Source of the DNA: CAVQGF01 sp045807945
GTDB lineage: Bacteria > Acidobacteriota > Terriglobia > Terriglobales > Acidobacteriaceae
Direction of reading: 5' to 3'
Length of the DNA: 59,288 nt
Assembly: GCA_045807945.1 (NCBI GenBank)
Contig: JBJMGI010000036.1
Span: forward strand, 1-59,288
Shown here: positions 25,530-33,887 of the stretch, piece by piece
Position numbering within the stretch: position 1 is the stretch's first letter
Layout: the number at the start of each line of letters is the position of its first letter
Made by a program: the position numbers and the translations under genes
The notes under the pieces: generated by a model
Database searches by the model: none
What the model was told of the DNA's origin: nothing
What the model saw: only the letters and a program-made list of their open reading frames with translations

Positions 25530-27368
25530 TTGGCAACTTCGCGAACGTACACAAGCTTTTATTTGAGCCTGGTGTTGAGTTTGGCTGTAGGTTGCTCAAA
25601 AGATAAGTCCAGCCAGCAGCAGCTCACGCAGCAGGGCAATGCTTCTTCTGCCCACGCGTATCAAGGCAAACTCGAGCCTGACGACGGACAGTGGATCCGT
25701 CCTGCGAAAGACCTCGCCTCGCTTCGCTACAGCACTCTCGATCAGATCAATACCGGCAACGTCAAGAATCTGAAGGTCGCGTGGACGTTCTCCACCGGAC
25801 TCGATCGCGGACACGAAGCCGCGCCCCTCGTCGTCAACAACACCATGTACATCGTCACGCCGTGGCCGAACATGCTTTATGCGCTCGACCTGACCCAGCC
25901 CGGCGCTCCGATGAAGTGGCAATACAATCCGCGACCAAGCACGTCGTCAAAGGGAGTGGCCTGCTGCGACGTCGTGAACCGCGGTGCAGCGTACGCGGAC
26001 GGCAAGATTTTCTACAACACACTCGATAACTTCACCGTAGCTGTCGACGCAGAGAAGGGAACTGAAGTCTGGCGGACGAAGCTCGGCGACATCAACCGCG
26101 GCGAATCCATCACAATGGCACCGCTAGTGGTGAAGGACAAAGTGCTGGTCGGAAACAGCGGGGGCGAATTCGGCATTCGCGGCTGGCTCACGGCGCTCGA
26201 CACGAAGTCGGGCAAGGTCGTTTGGCGGGCGTACCACACCGGCCCAGATAAAGACGTTCTCATCGGGCCGAACTTCCATCCTTATTATCCGCAGGACCGT
26301 GGCCAAGATTTGGGCGTGAAGAGCTGGCCCCCAGACGCCTGGAAGGTCGGCGGTGCCGGCATGTGGGGATGGATATCCTACGATCCCGAAACCAATCTGA
26401 TTTTTTATGGCACCGCGAATCCAGGACCGTGGAACGCGGAAATGCGTCCCGGTCAGAACAAGTGGGCTGCGGGAATCTTCGCGCGCGATGTAGATACCGG
26501 TGAAGCCAAATGGTTCTACCAGTACAGCCCGCATGACGAGTTCGATTACGACGCAGTCAACGAGAACCTCATCCTCGATCTTCCCATCAATGGCCAGACG
26601 CGTAAGGTGCTCGCGCATCCCGAGCGCAACGGATACTTCTACATCATGGACCGCACCACCGGGCAGGTGCTGTCAGCGAATCCTTACGGACACATCACCT
26701 CTACCCACGGCGTCGATCTAAAAACCGGCGAGCTGCAATACGTAGAAGAAAAAAAGCCGCGCTTCGGAGCTGTCGTTCGCGATATCTGTCCCGCGCCCCC
26801 GGGCGTGAAAGACTGGCAACCATCATCGTTCTCCCCGCGCACGGGCTGGATCTACATTCCGCACCAGAACCTTTGCATGGATGAGGAAGACCTCGATGTG
26901 AATTACATCGCCGGGACTCCTTACGTTGGCACCAACACTCGCATGTATGCCGGCCCGGGCGGCAATGAAGGCCGCCTCACCGCGTGGGACCCGATCCAAA
27001 ACAAAATGGTTTGGGAGCTGCAGGAAAAATTCCCCGTCTGGAGCGGGACAGTCACCACCGCGGGCGACCTCGTCTTCTACGGCACGCTCGAAGGCTGGTT
27101 CAAAGCAGTCGATGCGAAAACCGGCAACGTGCTCTGGCAGTTCAAGACCGGCTCCGGCATTATCGGCCAGCCGATTTCTTATCGCGGGCCCGATGGCAAG
27201 CAGTACATCGCCGTGCTCTCCGGAGTCGGCGGATGGGTGGGCGCCATCGTCTCCGGCGGCCTGGATGCGCGCGACCCTACGGCTGCGCTGGGCTTTGCCA
27301 ACGCCAGCCGCGATCTGCCGAAGGTCACTTCGAAGGGAGGAATGCTCTATGTCTTCTCTCTTCCGTAG
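25530..27368 (+). CDS. xoxF: XoxF-type (lanthanide-signature) PQQ-dependent alcohol dehydrogenase, lipoprotein
   Basis: 612 residues from a TTG with GGAG six bases upstream. The leader ends in LAVGC, so a lipid anchor is likely instead of the free periplasmic form usual for XoxF. Eight propeller blades carry PQQ motifs such as LTALDTKSGKVVWR. Adjacent cysteines C145-C146 form the known PQQ-contacting disulfide. Metal and catalytic residues E213, N297 and D339 have the spacing of methanol dehydrogenase, and D341 in DEFDYDAVN supplies the extra Asp of lanthanide enzymes (Ala in calcium MxaF). Known reaction: oxidation of methanol or other primary alcohols, electrons to cytochrome c. First gene of the xox-cox operon. 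Confidence 0.88.
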   Translation: MATSRTYTSFYLSLVLSLAVGCSKDKSSQQQLTQQGNASSAHAYQGKLEPDDGQWIRPAKDLASLRYSTLDQINTGNVKNLKVAWTFSTGLDRGHEAAPLVVNNTMYIVTPWPNMLYALDLTQPGAPMKWQYNPRPSTSSKGVACCDVVNRGAAYADGKIFYNTLDNFTVAVDAEKGTEVWRTKLGDINRGESITMAPLVVKDKVLVGNSGGEFGIRGWLTALDTKSGKVVWRAYHTGPDKDVLIGPNFHPYYPQDRGQDLGVKSWPPDAWKVGGAGMWGWISYDPETNLIFYGTANPGPWNAEMRPGQNKWAAGIFARDVDTGEAKWFYQYSPHDEFDYDAVNENLILDLPINGQTRKVLAHPERNGYFYIMDRTTGQVLSANPYGHITSTHGVDLKTGELQYVEEKKPRFGAVVRDICPAPPGVKDWQPSSFSPRTGWIYIPHQNLCMDEEDLDVNYIAGTPYVGTNTRMYAGPGGNEGRLTAWDPIQNKMVWELQEKFPVWSGTVTTAGDLVFYGTLEGWFKAVDAKTGNVLWQFKTGSGIIGQPISYRGPDGKQYIAVLSGVGGWVGAIVSGGLDARDPTAALGFANASRDLPKVTSKGGMLYVFSLP

Positions 27369-28140
27369 CGGGATCTTCTTCTTCGTTTTTTCTCTGCCGG
27401 CGTTCGCGGCTACGCTCAAGGTCTGCGCCGATCCCGACAATCTTCCTTATTCCGATAAAGCTGGAGCGGGATTTGAGAATCGTCTCGCGCACGTAATCGG
27501 CTCGGGCCTTCATGAGCAAGTGCAGTTCGTGTGGGCGCGTCCACGGCGTGGCTTCGTGCGCGAGCGCATGAATAAAGGTGAATGCGACGTGCTGATGTCG
27601 GTGCCGGTCGGCATGCGTGGTGTGCTCGTCACCAAGCCGTATCTCCGCTCCAGCTATGTGTTCGTCACCAGAGCCGATCGTGATCTCGACATTTCTTCCT
27701 TCGACGATCCTCAACTGAAGAAACTTAAGATCGGAGTGCAGACCCTCGACGATGAATACGCTCCGCCGGCGCAAGCGTTGGGTAAGCGCGGCATGCTCAC
27801 CAACATCGTGGGATACGAACCGTTCGGCAAAGTTCCGGGAAAGATTGTTTCTGACGTCGCGAATGGAAAACTGGACACTGCAGTCGTCTGGGGTCCCCTC
27901 GCTGGATTCTACGCACGGCGCTCACGAAAGAAGCTGCGACTCACGCCCGTCCAGCCTGACCACGAGGGCGCGCTCCCATTCGCGTACGATCTCGCCGTCG
28001 GCGTCGCCAAGAACAAGCCGGAGCTGGTGGGGCGCATCAACCAGGTGCTCGCGGAGAAGCACCGGGCGATCTCTTTGCTGCTCACGTCCTTCGGAATTCC
28101 GCAACTGAACTCGCGTGAGGTGATGGAGGCTCGGCGATGA
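27349..28140 (+). CDS. xoxJ: XoxJ-like periplasmic binding protein
   Basis: 263 residues from ATG 27349, inside the end of xoxF (20-base overlap) with GGGAGGA upstream. A signal peptide ends near AFAA, then a solute-binding-protein fold opens with LKVCADPDNLPYSDK. Segments NKGECDVLMSVPVGM, LKIGVQTLDDEYAPPAQAL and GKLDTAVVWGPLAGFYA are typical of the quinoprotein-associated MoxJ/XoxJ group. Known proposal: XoxJ helps activate or assemble XoxF. Its place between xoxF and a cytochrome gene supports the name. Confidence 0.85.
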   Translation: MSSLFRSGIFFFVFSLPAFAATLKVCADPDNLPYSDKAGAGFENRLAHVIGSGLHEQVQFVWARPRRGFVRERMNKGECDVLMSVPVGMRGVLVTKPYLRSSYVFVTRADRDLDISSFDDPQLKKLKIGVQTLDDEYAPPAQALGKRGMLTNIVGYEPFGKVPGKIVSDVANGKLDTAVVWGPLAGFYARRSRKKLRLTPVQPDHEGALPFAYDLAVGVAKNKPELVGRINQVLAEKHRAISLLLTSFGIPQLNSREVMEARR

Positions 28141-28688
28141 AAAAGTCCTTCGCCATCTGCGCCCTGCTCGCAATTGCGTTCAGCGGATGCAAACGCGAGG
28201 CGCGTGATTTCCAGCGCCCTATGGCTGAAAGTGCCCCTGCACACGATGTGCAGCTCAGCGAATTGCATCCCGGCACATCCACGCCAGCGCCGCAATTTCA
28301 CATTCCTTACGAAGAGAATGCATATTCCGTTTCCGAGGGCCAGCGCCTCTTTGGCGCCTACAACTGCTCCGGATGCCATGCCAACGGCGGCGGAGGCATC
28401 GGCCCGCCGCTGATCGACGCTGACTGGATCTACGGCTCCCAGCCGGGTCAGATCTACGACACCATTGTGAAAGGGCGACCCAACGGCATGCCGTCGTTCT
28501 CGGGAAAGATTCCCGAGTATCAGGTTTGGGAGCTCGTTGCGTACGTGCGTTCGCTCAGTGGCCAGCTGCCGATGGATGTTGCTCCTTCACGCCAGGACCA
28601 CATGCAAGGCAAGAAGCCTGAGGCACTCACGCCCAAGGAACATCCGCGTCGCGACTATCCGGCCGCAATGAAACCGGAGAACAAGTGA
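28137..28688 (+). CDS. xoxG: XoxG-like c-type cytochrome lipoprotein
   Basis: 183 residues; the start overlaps xoxJ by four bases (ATGA). The leader ends in AFSGC (lipoprotein). One heme c site, YNCSGCH, and the distal Met probably in RPNGMPSFSGK; the rest (GQIYDTIVKGRPNGMP, VWELVAYVRSL) is a class I cytochrome c fold. Known: XoxG accepts electrons from XoxF. A charged C-terminal tail (about residues 150-183) rich in Lys/Pro is unlike compact cytochromes and may dock to the oxidase encoded next. Confidence 0.85.
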   Translation: MKKSFAICALLAIAFSGCKREARDFQRPMAESAPAHDVQLSELHPGTSTPAPQFHIPYEENAYSVSEGQRLFGAYNCSGCHANGGGGIGPPLIDADWIYGSQPGQIYDTIVKGRPNGMPSFSGKIPEYQVWELVAYVRSLSGQLPMDVAPSRQDHMQGKKPEALTPKEHPRRDYPAAMKPENK

Positions 28689-29713
28689 TGCTTCGCCGCG
28701 CAAAATTCGCGTGCCTCTTCATTGGCTGCGCGCTGCTGACCGGATGCCCCAAGCAGCAATCCGCGCTCGACCCGACGGGTCCGCAAGCCGCGCTCATTGA
28801 CCACCTCTTCTGGTTCATCTTCTGGGTCACCCTGGTGGTCTATTGCATCGTGCTCACCGTCTTCAGCGTGGGTATAGGCAAGCGCCGCGTCGGAAAAGAA
28901 ATTCCGCCGCCGATGGTGATCCACGAGACGAAAGCAGAATCGCCGCTGGCTATGATCGTCGCCGCCAGCACTCTGGTCACCGTGGTCTTGCTCTTCATAA
29001 TCCTGGTGAAGAGCGTGCAAGCGAGCAAGTGGGAGTCGCAAGCGCTGCAATCAAAAAATCCCATCAGCATTCAGGTCATCGGGCATCAGTGGTGGTGGGA
29101 AGTCACCTACCCGAACACCCAGCCCGACCAGATCGTCACCACCGCGAACGAGATCCATATTCCGGTCGGCGTGCCGGTAGTCATCAACAGCACCTCGCGC
29201 GACGTGATCCACAGTTTCTGGGCGCCGAATATTCACGGCAAGCGCGATCTGATTCCCGGATACAACACCGCCGTCTGGATCCAAGCCGATCAGGAAGGGC
29301 GCTTCCGCGGGCAGTGCGCCGAGTTCTGCGGCCACCAGCACGCGCACATGGCCTTCTTCATCGTTGCCGAATCGCCCGACAAGTTTCAGCAGTGGATGCA
29401 GCAGCAGTTAAAGCCCGCGCCCGATCCCGCCGATCCTCTGGCGACCCGTGGTAAGGAAATCTTCACCACTCGCACCTGCGTGATGTGCCACACCGTCCGT
29501 GGAACCGATGCCGGCTCGCGCGTCGGACCTGACCTCACGCACCTTGCCAGCCGCGAGACCATCGCGTCGGGAACGTTGCCGAACAATATCGGCAACCTCG
29601 CTGGTTGGATCACCAACCCACAAGCTATCAAGCCAGGGAACCGTATGCCGCCGAATCCCATGAACTCGGAGGACCTGCAGGCTCTGCTCGCGTACCTGCA
29701 AACGCTGCGCTGA
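28688..29713 (+). CDS. coxB: Cytochrome c oxidase subunit II with fused cytochrome c (caa3 type)
   Basis: 341 residues; ATG 28688 overlaps the xoxG stop by one base. The leader ends in LLTGC (lipoprotein), followed by two membrane helices and a cupredoxin domain. The CuA centre is complete: C210-x3-C214-x3-H218-x2-M221, with an upstream His in VIHSFWAPN. A cytochrome c domain (CVMCH, then GTLPNNIGNLAGWITNPQ) is fused at the C-terminus, the mark of caa3 oxidases. It receives electrons from XoxG or the class I cytochrome encoded at the operon end and passes them to CoxA. Confidence 0.93.
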   Translation: MLRRAKFACLFIGCALLTGCPKQQSALDPTGPQAALIDHLFWFIFWVTLVVYCIVLTVFSVGIGKRRVGKEIPPPMVIHETKAESPLAMIVAASTLVTVVLLFIILVKSVQASKWESQALQSKNPISIQVIGHQWWWEVTYPNTQPDQIVTTANEIHIPVGVPVVINSTSRDVIHSFWAPNIHGKRDLIPGYNTAVWIQADQEGRFRGQCAEFCGHQHAHMAFFIVAESPDKFQQWMQQQLKPAPDPADPLATRGKEIFTTRTCVMCHTVRGTDAGSRVGPDLTHLASRETIASGTLPNNIGNLAGWITNPQAIKPGNRMPPNPMNSEDLQALLAYLQTLR

Positions 29714-31650
29714 TGTCTATCGCCGAACCCATTCCGGTCGAGCACCAGCTCGAACCCTCGCGCGAAGAGCGGCTGCGCAAAGTATGGCAGGATCCGCCCG
29801 GCTTCTTCGGATGGTTCAAGCACGTCAACCATCGCTCCATCGGACATCGTTACCTGCTGACCTCGTTCATCTTCTTTCTTGGCGGCGGCGTGCTCGCGTT
29901 CTTGATGCGCTGGCAGCTGCGCAAAGCAGATAATCATTTCCTCGGCCCCGACCATTACAACCAGATCTTCACCATGCACGGCAGCACCATGATGTTCCTC
30001 TTTGCCGTGCCCATGATGTTCGAGGCCTGGAGCACCTATCTTCTGCCGCTGATCGTGGGCAATCGCAACATCGCGCTGCCGCGGCTCAACGCTTTCAGCT
30101 ATTACATTTATTTGTGGGGCGGAATTTTTCTTTGGGCCGGCTTCATGCTGAACACCGGCCCCGACGTGGGTTGGTTCGCCTACGTCCCCCTCTCCGGTCC
30201 AGAGTTCACTCCCGGCAAGCGCGCTGACTTCTGGGCGCAGATGATCACGTTCACCGAACTTTCAGCGCTGCTGGTGGCGATCGAGATCGTGATCACATTC
30301 ATGCGGCTACGCGCTCCCGGCATGACGTTGAACCGTATCCCGGTGATTGCCTGGGGGATGCTCATCACTGCGTTCATGGTCATCTTCGCAATGCCCTCGA
30401 TCATGCTCGGCAGCACGTTTCTTTTGCTCGATCGCACTGTAAGCACGCACCTCTATAACCCCGCCGAGGGTGGCGACGCCTTGCTCTACCAGCATCTGTT
30501 CTGGTTCTTCGGGCATCCGGAGGTCTACATCATCTTCATTCCGGGCACGGCGATAGTCTCCACGATCGTCTCCACATTTTCGCGGCGCCCCGTTTTCGGA
30601 TACATCGCCATCGTGCTCTCGATGGCGACCACTGGATTTGTCGGCTTCGGCGTGTGGGTGCACCACATGTTTGCGACCGGATTGCCTAAGCTCAGTGAAA
30701 GTTTCTTCACGGCGGCCAGTTTGATGATCGTGATCCCGACCGGCATCCAGGTCTTCTGCTGGCTGGTGACGCTGTGGACGGGCAAAGTTGTGTGGCGAAG
30801 TCCGCTGCTGTTCGTGATGGGCTTCTTCTTCATCTTCATCCTCGGCGGTATGACTGGGGTGATGCTCGCTGCCATTCCTGTGGACCTGCAGGTACACGAC
30901 ACCTTTTTCGTCGTCGCCCACTTGCACTACGTTCTCATCGGCGGTGCCGTCTTCCCACTCTTCGGTGGCTTCTACTACTGGCTTCCGAAGATCACCGGGC
31001 GCATGCTCAGCGAATCGCTCGCCAAGCTGAACTTCTGGTTGCTGTTCGTCGGATTCAACCTCACATTCTTCCCCATGCACATGCTGGGGCTCCATGGAAT
31101 GACTCGCCGTATTTACACATACCCGGTCAGCATGGGATGGCAAGGGATGAACACGCTCGCAACGCTTGGCGCCATTCTGATGGGGCTTGGCGTTCTTGTG
31201 TTCATCATTAATTATTTTGTGAGCCAGCGGCGCGGCGCTCCCGCCGGCGACAATCCCTGGGGCGCATCAACACTCGAGTGGGCGACCTCTTCGCCGCCGC
31301 CTGTCTATAACTTCCTCGATCTTCCAACCGCCGGCGGACGCGATCCGCTATGGGAGCAGTCGCCCGATCAGCCCATCGTCACCGGTTTGCACGAGGACGC
31401 GCGCGAGGTGCTGGTAACGAAAACGCTCGATGCCGACCCCGAACATCGTAACGAATTCCCCGCTCCCTCGGTATGGCCCTTCTTGGCTTCAGTCGCGGTG
31501 GGGATTTTCTTCATTGGGACGGTATTCACCGCAAAATCCGTTTTGTGGACCACTCCGTTGGTCTCCATAACTTTGGTCGGGTGGTTCTGGCCACATAGGC
31601 AAGCCGTCCACCGCCGCCGCGAACGCGAGATTTGGGACCACAAAAAATGA
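29713..31650 (+). CDS. coxA: Cytochrome c oxidase subunit I (heme-copper oxidase)
   Basis: 645 residues; ATG 29713 overlaps the coxB stop by one base. Twelve or more helices. Low-spin heme His in TMHGSTMMF; H268-P-E270-V-Y272 gives a CuB ligand, the helix VI Glu and the cross-linked Tyr; VHHMFATG gives the two other CuB ligands; HDTFFVVAHLHYVL carries both heme ligands. The loop GNRNIALPRLN has Asn (N119) where most A-type oxidases have the D-channel entrance Asp. Reduces oxygen to water and pumps protons. An extra C-terminal domain (about residues 520-645) carries two more helices and a charged linker. Confidence 0.95.
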   Translation: MSIAEPIPVEHQLEPSREERLRKVWQDPPGFFGWFKHVNHRSIGHRYLLTSFIFFLGGGVLAFLMRWQLRKADNHFLGPDHYNQIFTMHGSTMMFLFAVPMMFEAWSTYLLPLIVGNRNIALPRLNAFSYYIYLWGGIFLWAGFMLNTGPDVGWFAYVPLSGPEFTPGKRADFWAQMITFTELSALLVAIEIVITFMRLRAPGMTLNRIPVIAWGMLITAFMVIFAMPSIMLGSTFLLLDRTVSTHLYNPAEGGDALLYQHLFWFFGHPEVYIIFIPGTAIVSTIVSTFSRRPVFGYIAIVLSMATTGFVGFGVWVHHMFATGLPKLSESFFTAASLMIVIPTGIQVFCWLVTLWTGKVVWRSPLLFVMGFFFIFILGGMTGVMLAAIPVDLQVHDTFFVVAHLHYVLIGGAVFPLFGGFYYWLPKITGRMLSESLAKLNFWLLFVGFNLTFFPMHMLGLHGMTRRIYTYPVSMGWQGMNTLATLGAILMGLGVLVFIINYFVSQRRGAPAGDNPWGASTLEWATSSPPPVYNFLDLPTAGGRDPLWEQSPDQPIVTGLHEDAREVLVTKTLDADPEHRNEFPAPSVWPFLASVAVGIFFIGTVFTAKSVLWTTPLVSITLVGWFWPHRQAVHRRREREIWDHKK

Positions 31651-32255
31651 ACACCCGCCGCCCAGCACTCGATGTTTCCGGACTGCCCGACGTAGTCTTC
31701 GGGCATAAGAGCCTGGTGTGGCTCGGGCAAGTCGGGATGATGGCCATCGAGAGCACGATGTTCGCCATCATGATCGCGGCCTATTTCTTTTTGCGCACGC
31801 GCGTGACCGATTGGCCCCCGGGCGTTCTCCCGCCCGTGATTCTATGGGGCGCTCTCAATACCGGACTATTTCTGCTGAGTGCGATCCCGAATCAATGGAT
31901 CAAGCGCGTCTCCGAACGTGGCGAGCTGACGAAGGTGCTGCTTGGCCTGGTCGTAATGACGGTCATCGGCATCGGGAACCTGGTGTTGCGTGGATACGAA
32001 TTCGCCGCGCTCAATTGCAAATGGGATTGGAACGCTTACTCCTCGGCCGTGTGGCTGCTGCTGGGCTTCCACACCGCCCACCTGTTCACGGACTGGATCG
32101 ATACGGTGGTGCTGACCGTGCTGATGTTCACGGACACCGGACACGAGGGCAAGCGCTTCAACGACGTCTTCGAAAACTGCGAGTACTGGTACTTCATCAT
32201 CTTCTGGCAAGTCGTGGTCTTCCTGGTGGTCGACTTTGCACCGAGGGTCCTATGA
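31647..32255 (+). CDS. coxC: Cytochrome c oxidase subunit III
   Basis: 202 residues; ATG overlaps coxA by four bases (ATGA). Five hydrophobic helices, with the conserved Glu-bearing stretch MMAIESTMFAIMIAAYFFLR near residue 30 and GFHTAHLFTDWIDT and YWYFIIFWQVVVFLVV toward the end. The short five-helix form is usual for caa3-type clusters. Structural subunit of the oxidase in the inner membrane. Confidence 0.88.
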   Translation: MNTRRPALDVSGLPDVVFGHKSLVWLGQVGMMAIESTMFAIMIAAYFFLRTRVTDWPPGVLPPVILWGALNTGLFLLSAIPNQWIKRVSERGELTKVLLGLVVMTVIGIGNLVLRGYEFAALNCKWDWNAYSSAVWLLLGFHTAHLFTDWIDTVVLTVLMFTDTGHEGKRFNDVFENCEYWYFIIFWQVVVFLVVDFAPRVL

Positions 32256-32623
32256 GCGAGCCGCTCGAAGAACAATTTCGGGAAGGGCGCCGCGTTACAC
32301 AGCTTTGGGCCGGCATTTTGCTTGGCCCCGCGGCATGGGCGGTGGACTTTGTGTTGAGCTACGCGGTCACGCACCACGAGTGCAGCACGGGAGCGATGTT
32401 CTGGCACCGCACCAGCTCAGTCATCGCGGTTTTGGTTTCCTTGTGCGGTACATATCTCGGGTGGGACGCAAAGCACGTTTTACCGGAGGTTCCGATCCAC
32501 GAAGGCACCGTCCTCGCGCGCAGCCGAGCAATGGCGATGGCCGGCATGTGGATGGGTCTATGGTTCGCGATGATCATCATTGCCGAAGCGGTTCCGCGTT
32601 TTCTTTTGAGCCCTTGTGACTGA
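32252..32623 (+). CDS. Small membrane protein in the cox cluster
   Basis: 123 residues; ATG overlaps coxC by four bases. Three hydrophobic segments (about residues 19-37, 51-68, 95-115) with HHECSTG and HRTSSV between them. I do not recognise a named family; it is not a clear CoxD/subunit IV. Tight overlap with both neighbours suggests a subunit or assembly factor of the oxidase. Confidence 0.6.
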   Translation: MSEPLEEQFREGRRVTQLWAGILLGPAAWAVDFVLSYAVTHHECSTGAMFWHRTSSVIAVLVSLCGTYLGWDAKHVLPEVPIHEGTVLARSRAMAMAGMWMGLWFAMIIIAEAVPRFLLSPCD

Positions 32624-33446
32624 GCATCTCCATTCCGCCACTGGCGCGCTTCCTTCATGGGACTTGGAGCCCTCTATTGTCATTCCGCTTGTCACCCTCG
32701 CGGCCATGTACTACATCGGATGCAGGCGAAGGAGTGCTCCCATCAGCGGCTGGACCATTGTTTCTTTCATCCTGGGCTGGATCACACTCGCAATCGCTCT
32801 GCTCAGCCCCCTCCATCATCTTGGAGAAGAACTGTTCTTCGCGCACATGGCGCAGCATGAGGTACTGATGCTCGTCTGCGCGCCGTTGCTGGTTTTCGCG
32901 CGCCTCGATTTGATTCTGCCCTGGTCGCTGCCGATCGCCGCGCGGCGGCAGCTGCACGTGCCCACAGCGCACAATGCATCCCTGGCGCTGATCGTTCACG
33001 CCATCGCCATCTGGGGATGGCACATCCCGGTGCTCTACCAAGCGTCCATCCAGTCGGAAGCGGTGCACGCTCTGCAGCACATCAGCTTCATCGGGACGGC
33101 CTTCTGGTTCTGGTGGACTCTTTTCCACTCCATGGCGGCACGCCGGCAATACGGACTCGCCGCGGCCTACGTATTCATCACCGCACTCCACACCAGCATC
33201 CTGGGAGCAATCCTCACGTTCTCGAGTCGAATCTGGTATCCGCTCTACGCCGAGACTGCGCCGCACTATGGACTCTCTGTCCTTCAAGACCAGCAACTCG
33301 GCGGACTGCTTATGTGGATCCCCGCCAACCTCGTTTACGTCGCCATCGGACTGTGGCTGCTAAGGAGCTGGATCATCGAATCTGAGCGGCGGATTCCGCT
33401 CACACAGCTGGCGTCGCTGATGGCGCAGGAGTCCCGCCATGCGTAA
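32616..33446 (+). CDS. ctaG: CtaG-like (caa3-type) cytochrome c oxidase assembly protein
   Basis: 276 residues from a GTG that overlaps the previous gene by 8 bases. About seven helices. ISPLHHLGEELFFAHMAQHEVLM-type residues near 65-85 and WHIPVLYQASIQSEAVHALQH match the caa3_CtaG (Bacillus-type) family, with many His residues likely to bind copper. This family is unrelated to the Cox11-type CtaG. Role: insertion of copper into the caa3 oxidase. Confidence 0.85.
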   Translation: MTEHLHSATGALPSWDLEPSIVIPLVTLAAMYYIGCRRRSAPISGWTIVSFILGWITLAIALLSPLHHLGEELFFAHMAQHEVLMLVCAPLLVFARLDLILPWSLPIAARRQLHVPTAHNASLALIVHAIAIWGWHIPVLYQASIQSEAVHALQHISFIGTAFWFWWTLFHSMAARRQYGLAAAYVFITALHTSILGAILTFSSRIWYPLYAETAPHYGLSVLQDQQLGGLLMWIPANLVYVAIGLWLLRSWIIESERRIPLTQLASLMAQESRHA

Positions 33447-33834
33447 CGCCATCACCCTCACCGTGGTTGGGATCGTAATCGTCGTCGGAGTGCTGGCCCA
33501 TCAAGCGCGTTCAGCGGACAACTACGCGCGCGCAGAAGCAAGAAGGTTGACCGGCGGCAATCCTGAACGCGGCCGCGACCTCGTCAGCTACTACGGTTGC
33601 AATACCTGTCACACGATTCCAGGCAGCGCCGGCCCGCGCGCCACCACCGGCCCCCCGCTGGATCATCTTGCGCAACGTGTGTTTTTGGCAGGAGAGCTTC
33701 CGAACACTTCCGAGAACCTGCAGCGCTGGATCCGCGAGCCGCACTCTGTAGAACCGAAGACTGCTATGCCGGACATGGGAGTGACTGAGCAGGACGCGAA
33801 AGACCTCGCAGCCTTCCTCTACACCTTGCGCTAG
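33439..33834 (+). CDS. Class I cytochrome c, membrane-anchored
   Basis: 131 residues; start overlaps ctaG by 8 bases. An N-terminal hydrophobic helix (residues 4-20) serves as signal or anchor. Heme site YYGCNTCH, distal Met probably in KTAMPDMGVTE; the layout PPLDHLAQRVFLAGELPNTSENLQRWI closely echoes the cytochrome domain fused to CoxB. Likely carries electrons to CoxB. Last gene of the operon; no terminator is visible before the next promoter. Confidence 0.85.
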   Translation: MRNAITLTVVGIVIVVGVLAHQARSADNYARAEARRLTGGNPERGRDLVSYYGCNTCHTIPGSAGPRATTGPPLDHLAQRVFLAGELPNTSENLQRWIREPHSVEPKTAMPDMGVTEQDAKDLAAFLYTLR

Positions 33835-33875
33835 CTCGCCCACGCTCGAGAGGCATCCAGACCTTCACCAGTTTG

Positions 33876-33881
33876 TATAAT
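33876..33881 (+). promoter_or_regulatory. Extended -10 box before the glycosyltransferase gene
   Basis: TTTGTATAAT contains a perfect TATAAT; no good -35 is present. A start 7 bases downstream falls on the TTG at 33888, so the transcript might be leaderless. Confidence 0.35.
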
Positions 33882-33887
33882 CCTGCC

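Noticed and set aside
30307..31143. Leftward ORF (278 residues) inside coxA
   Set aside because: Asp/Glu/His-rich antisense shadow of a membrane-protein frame.
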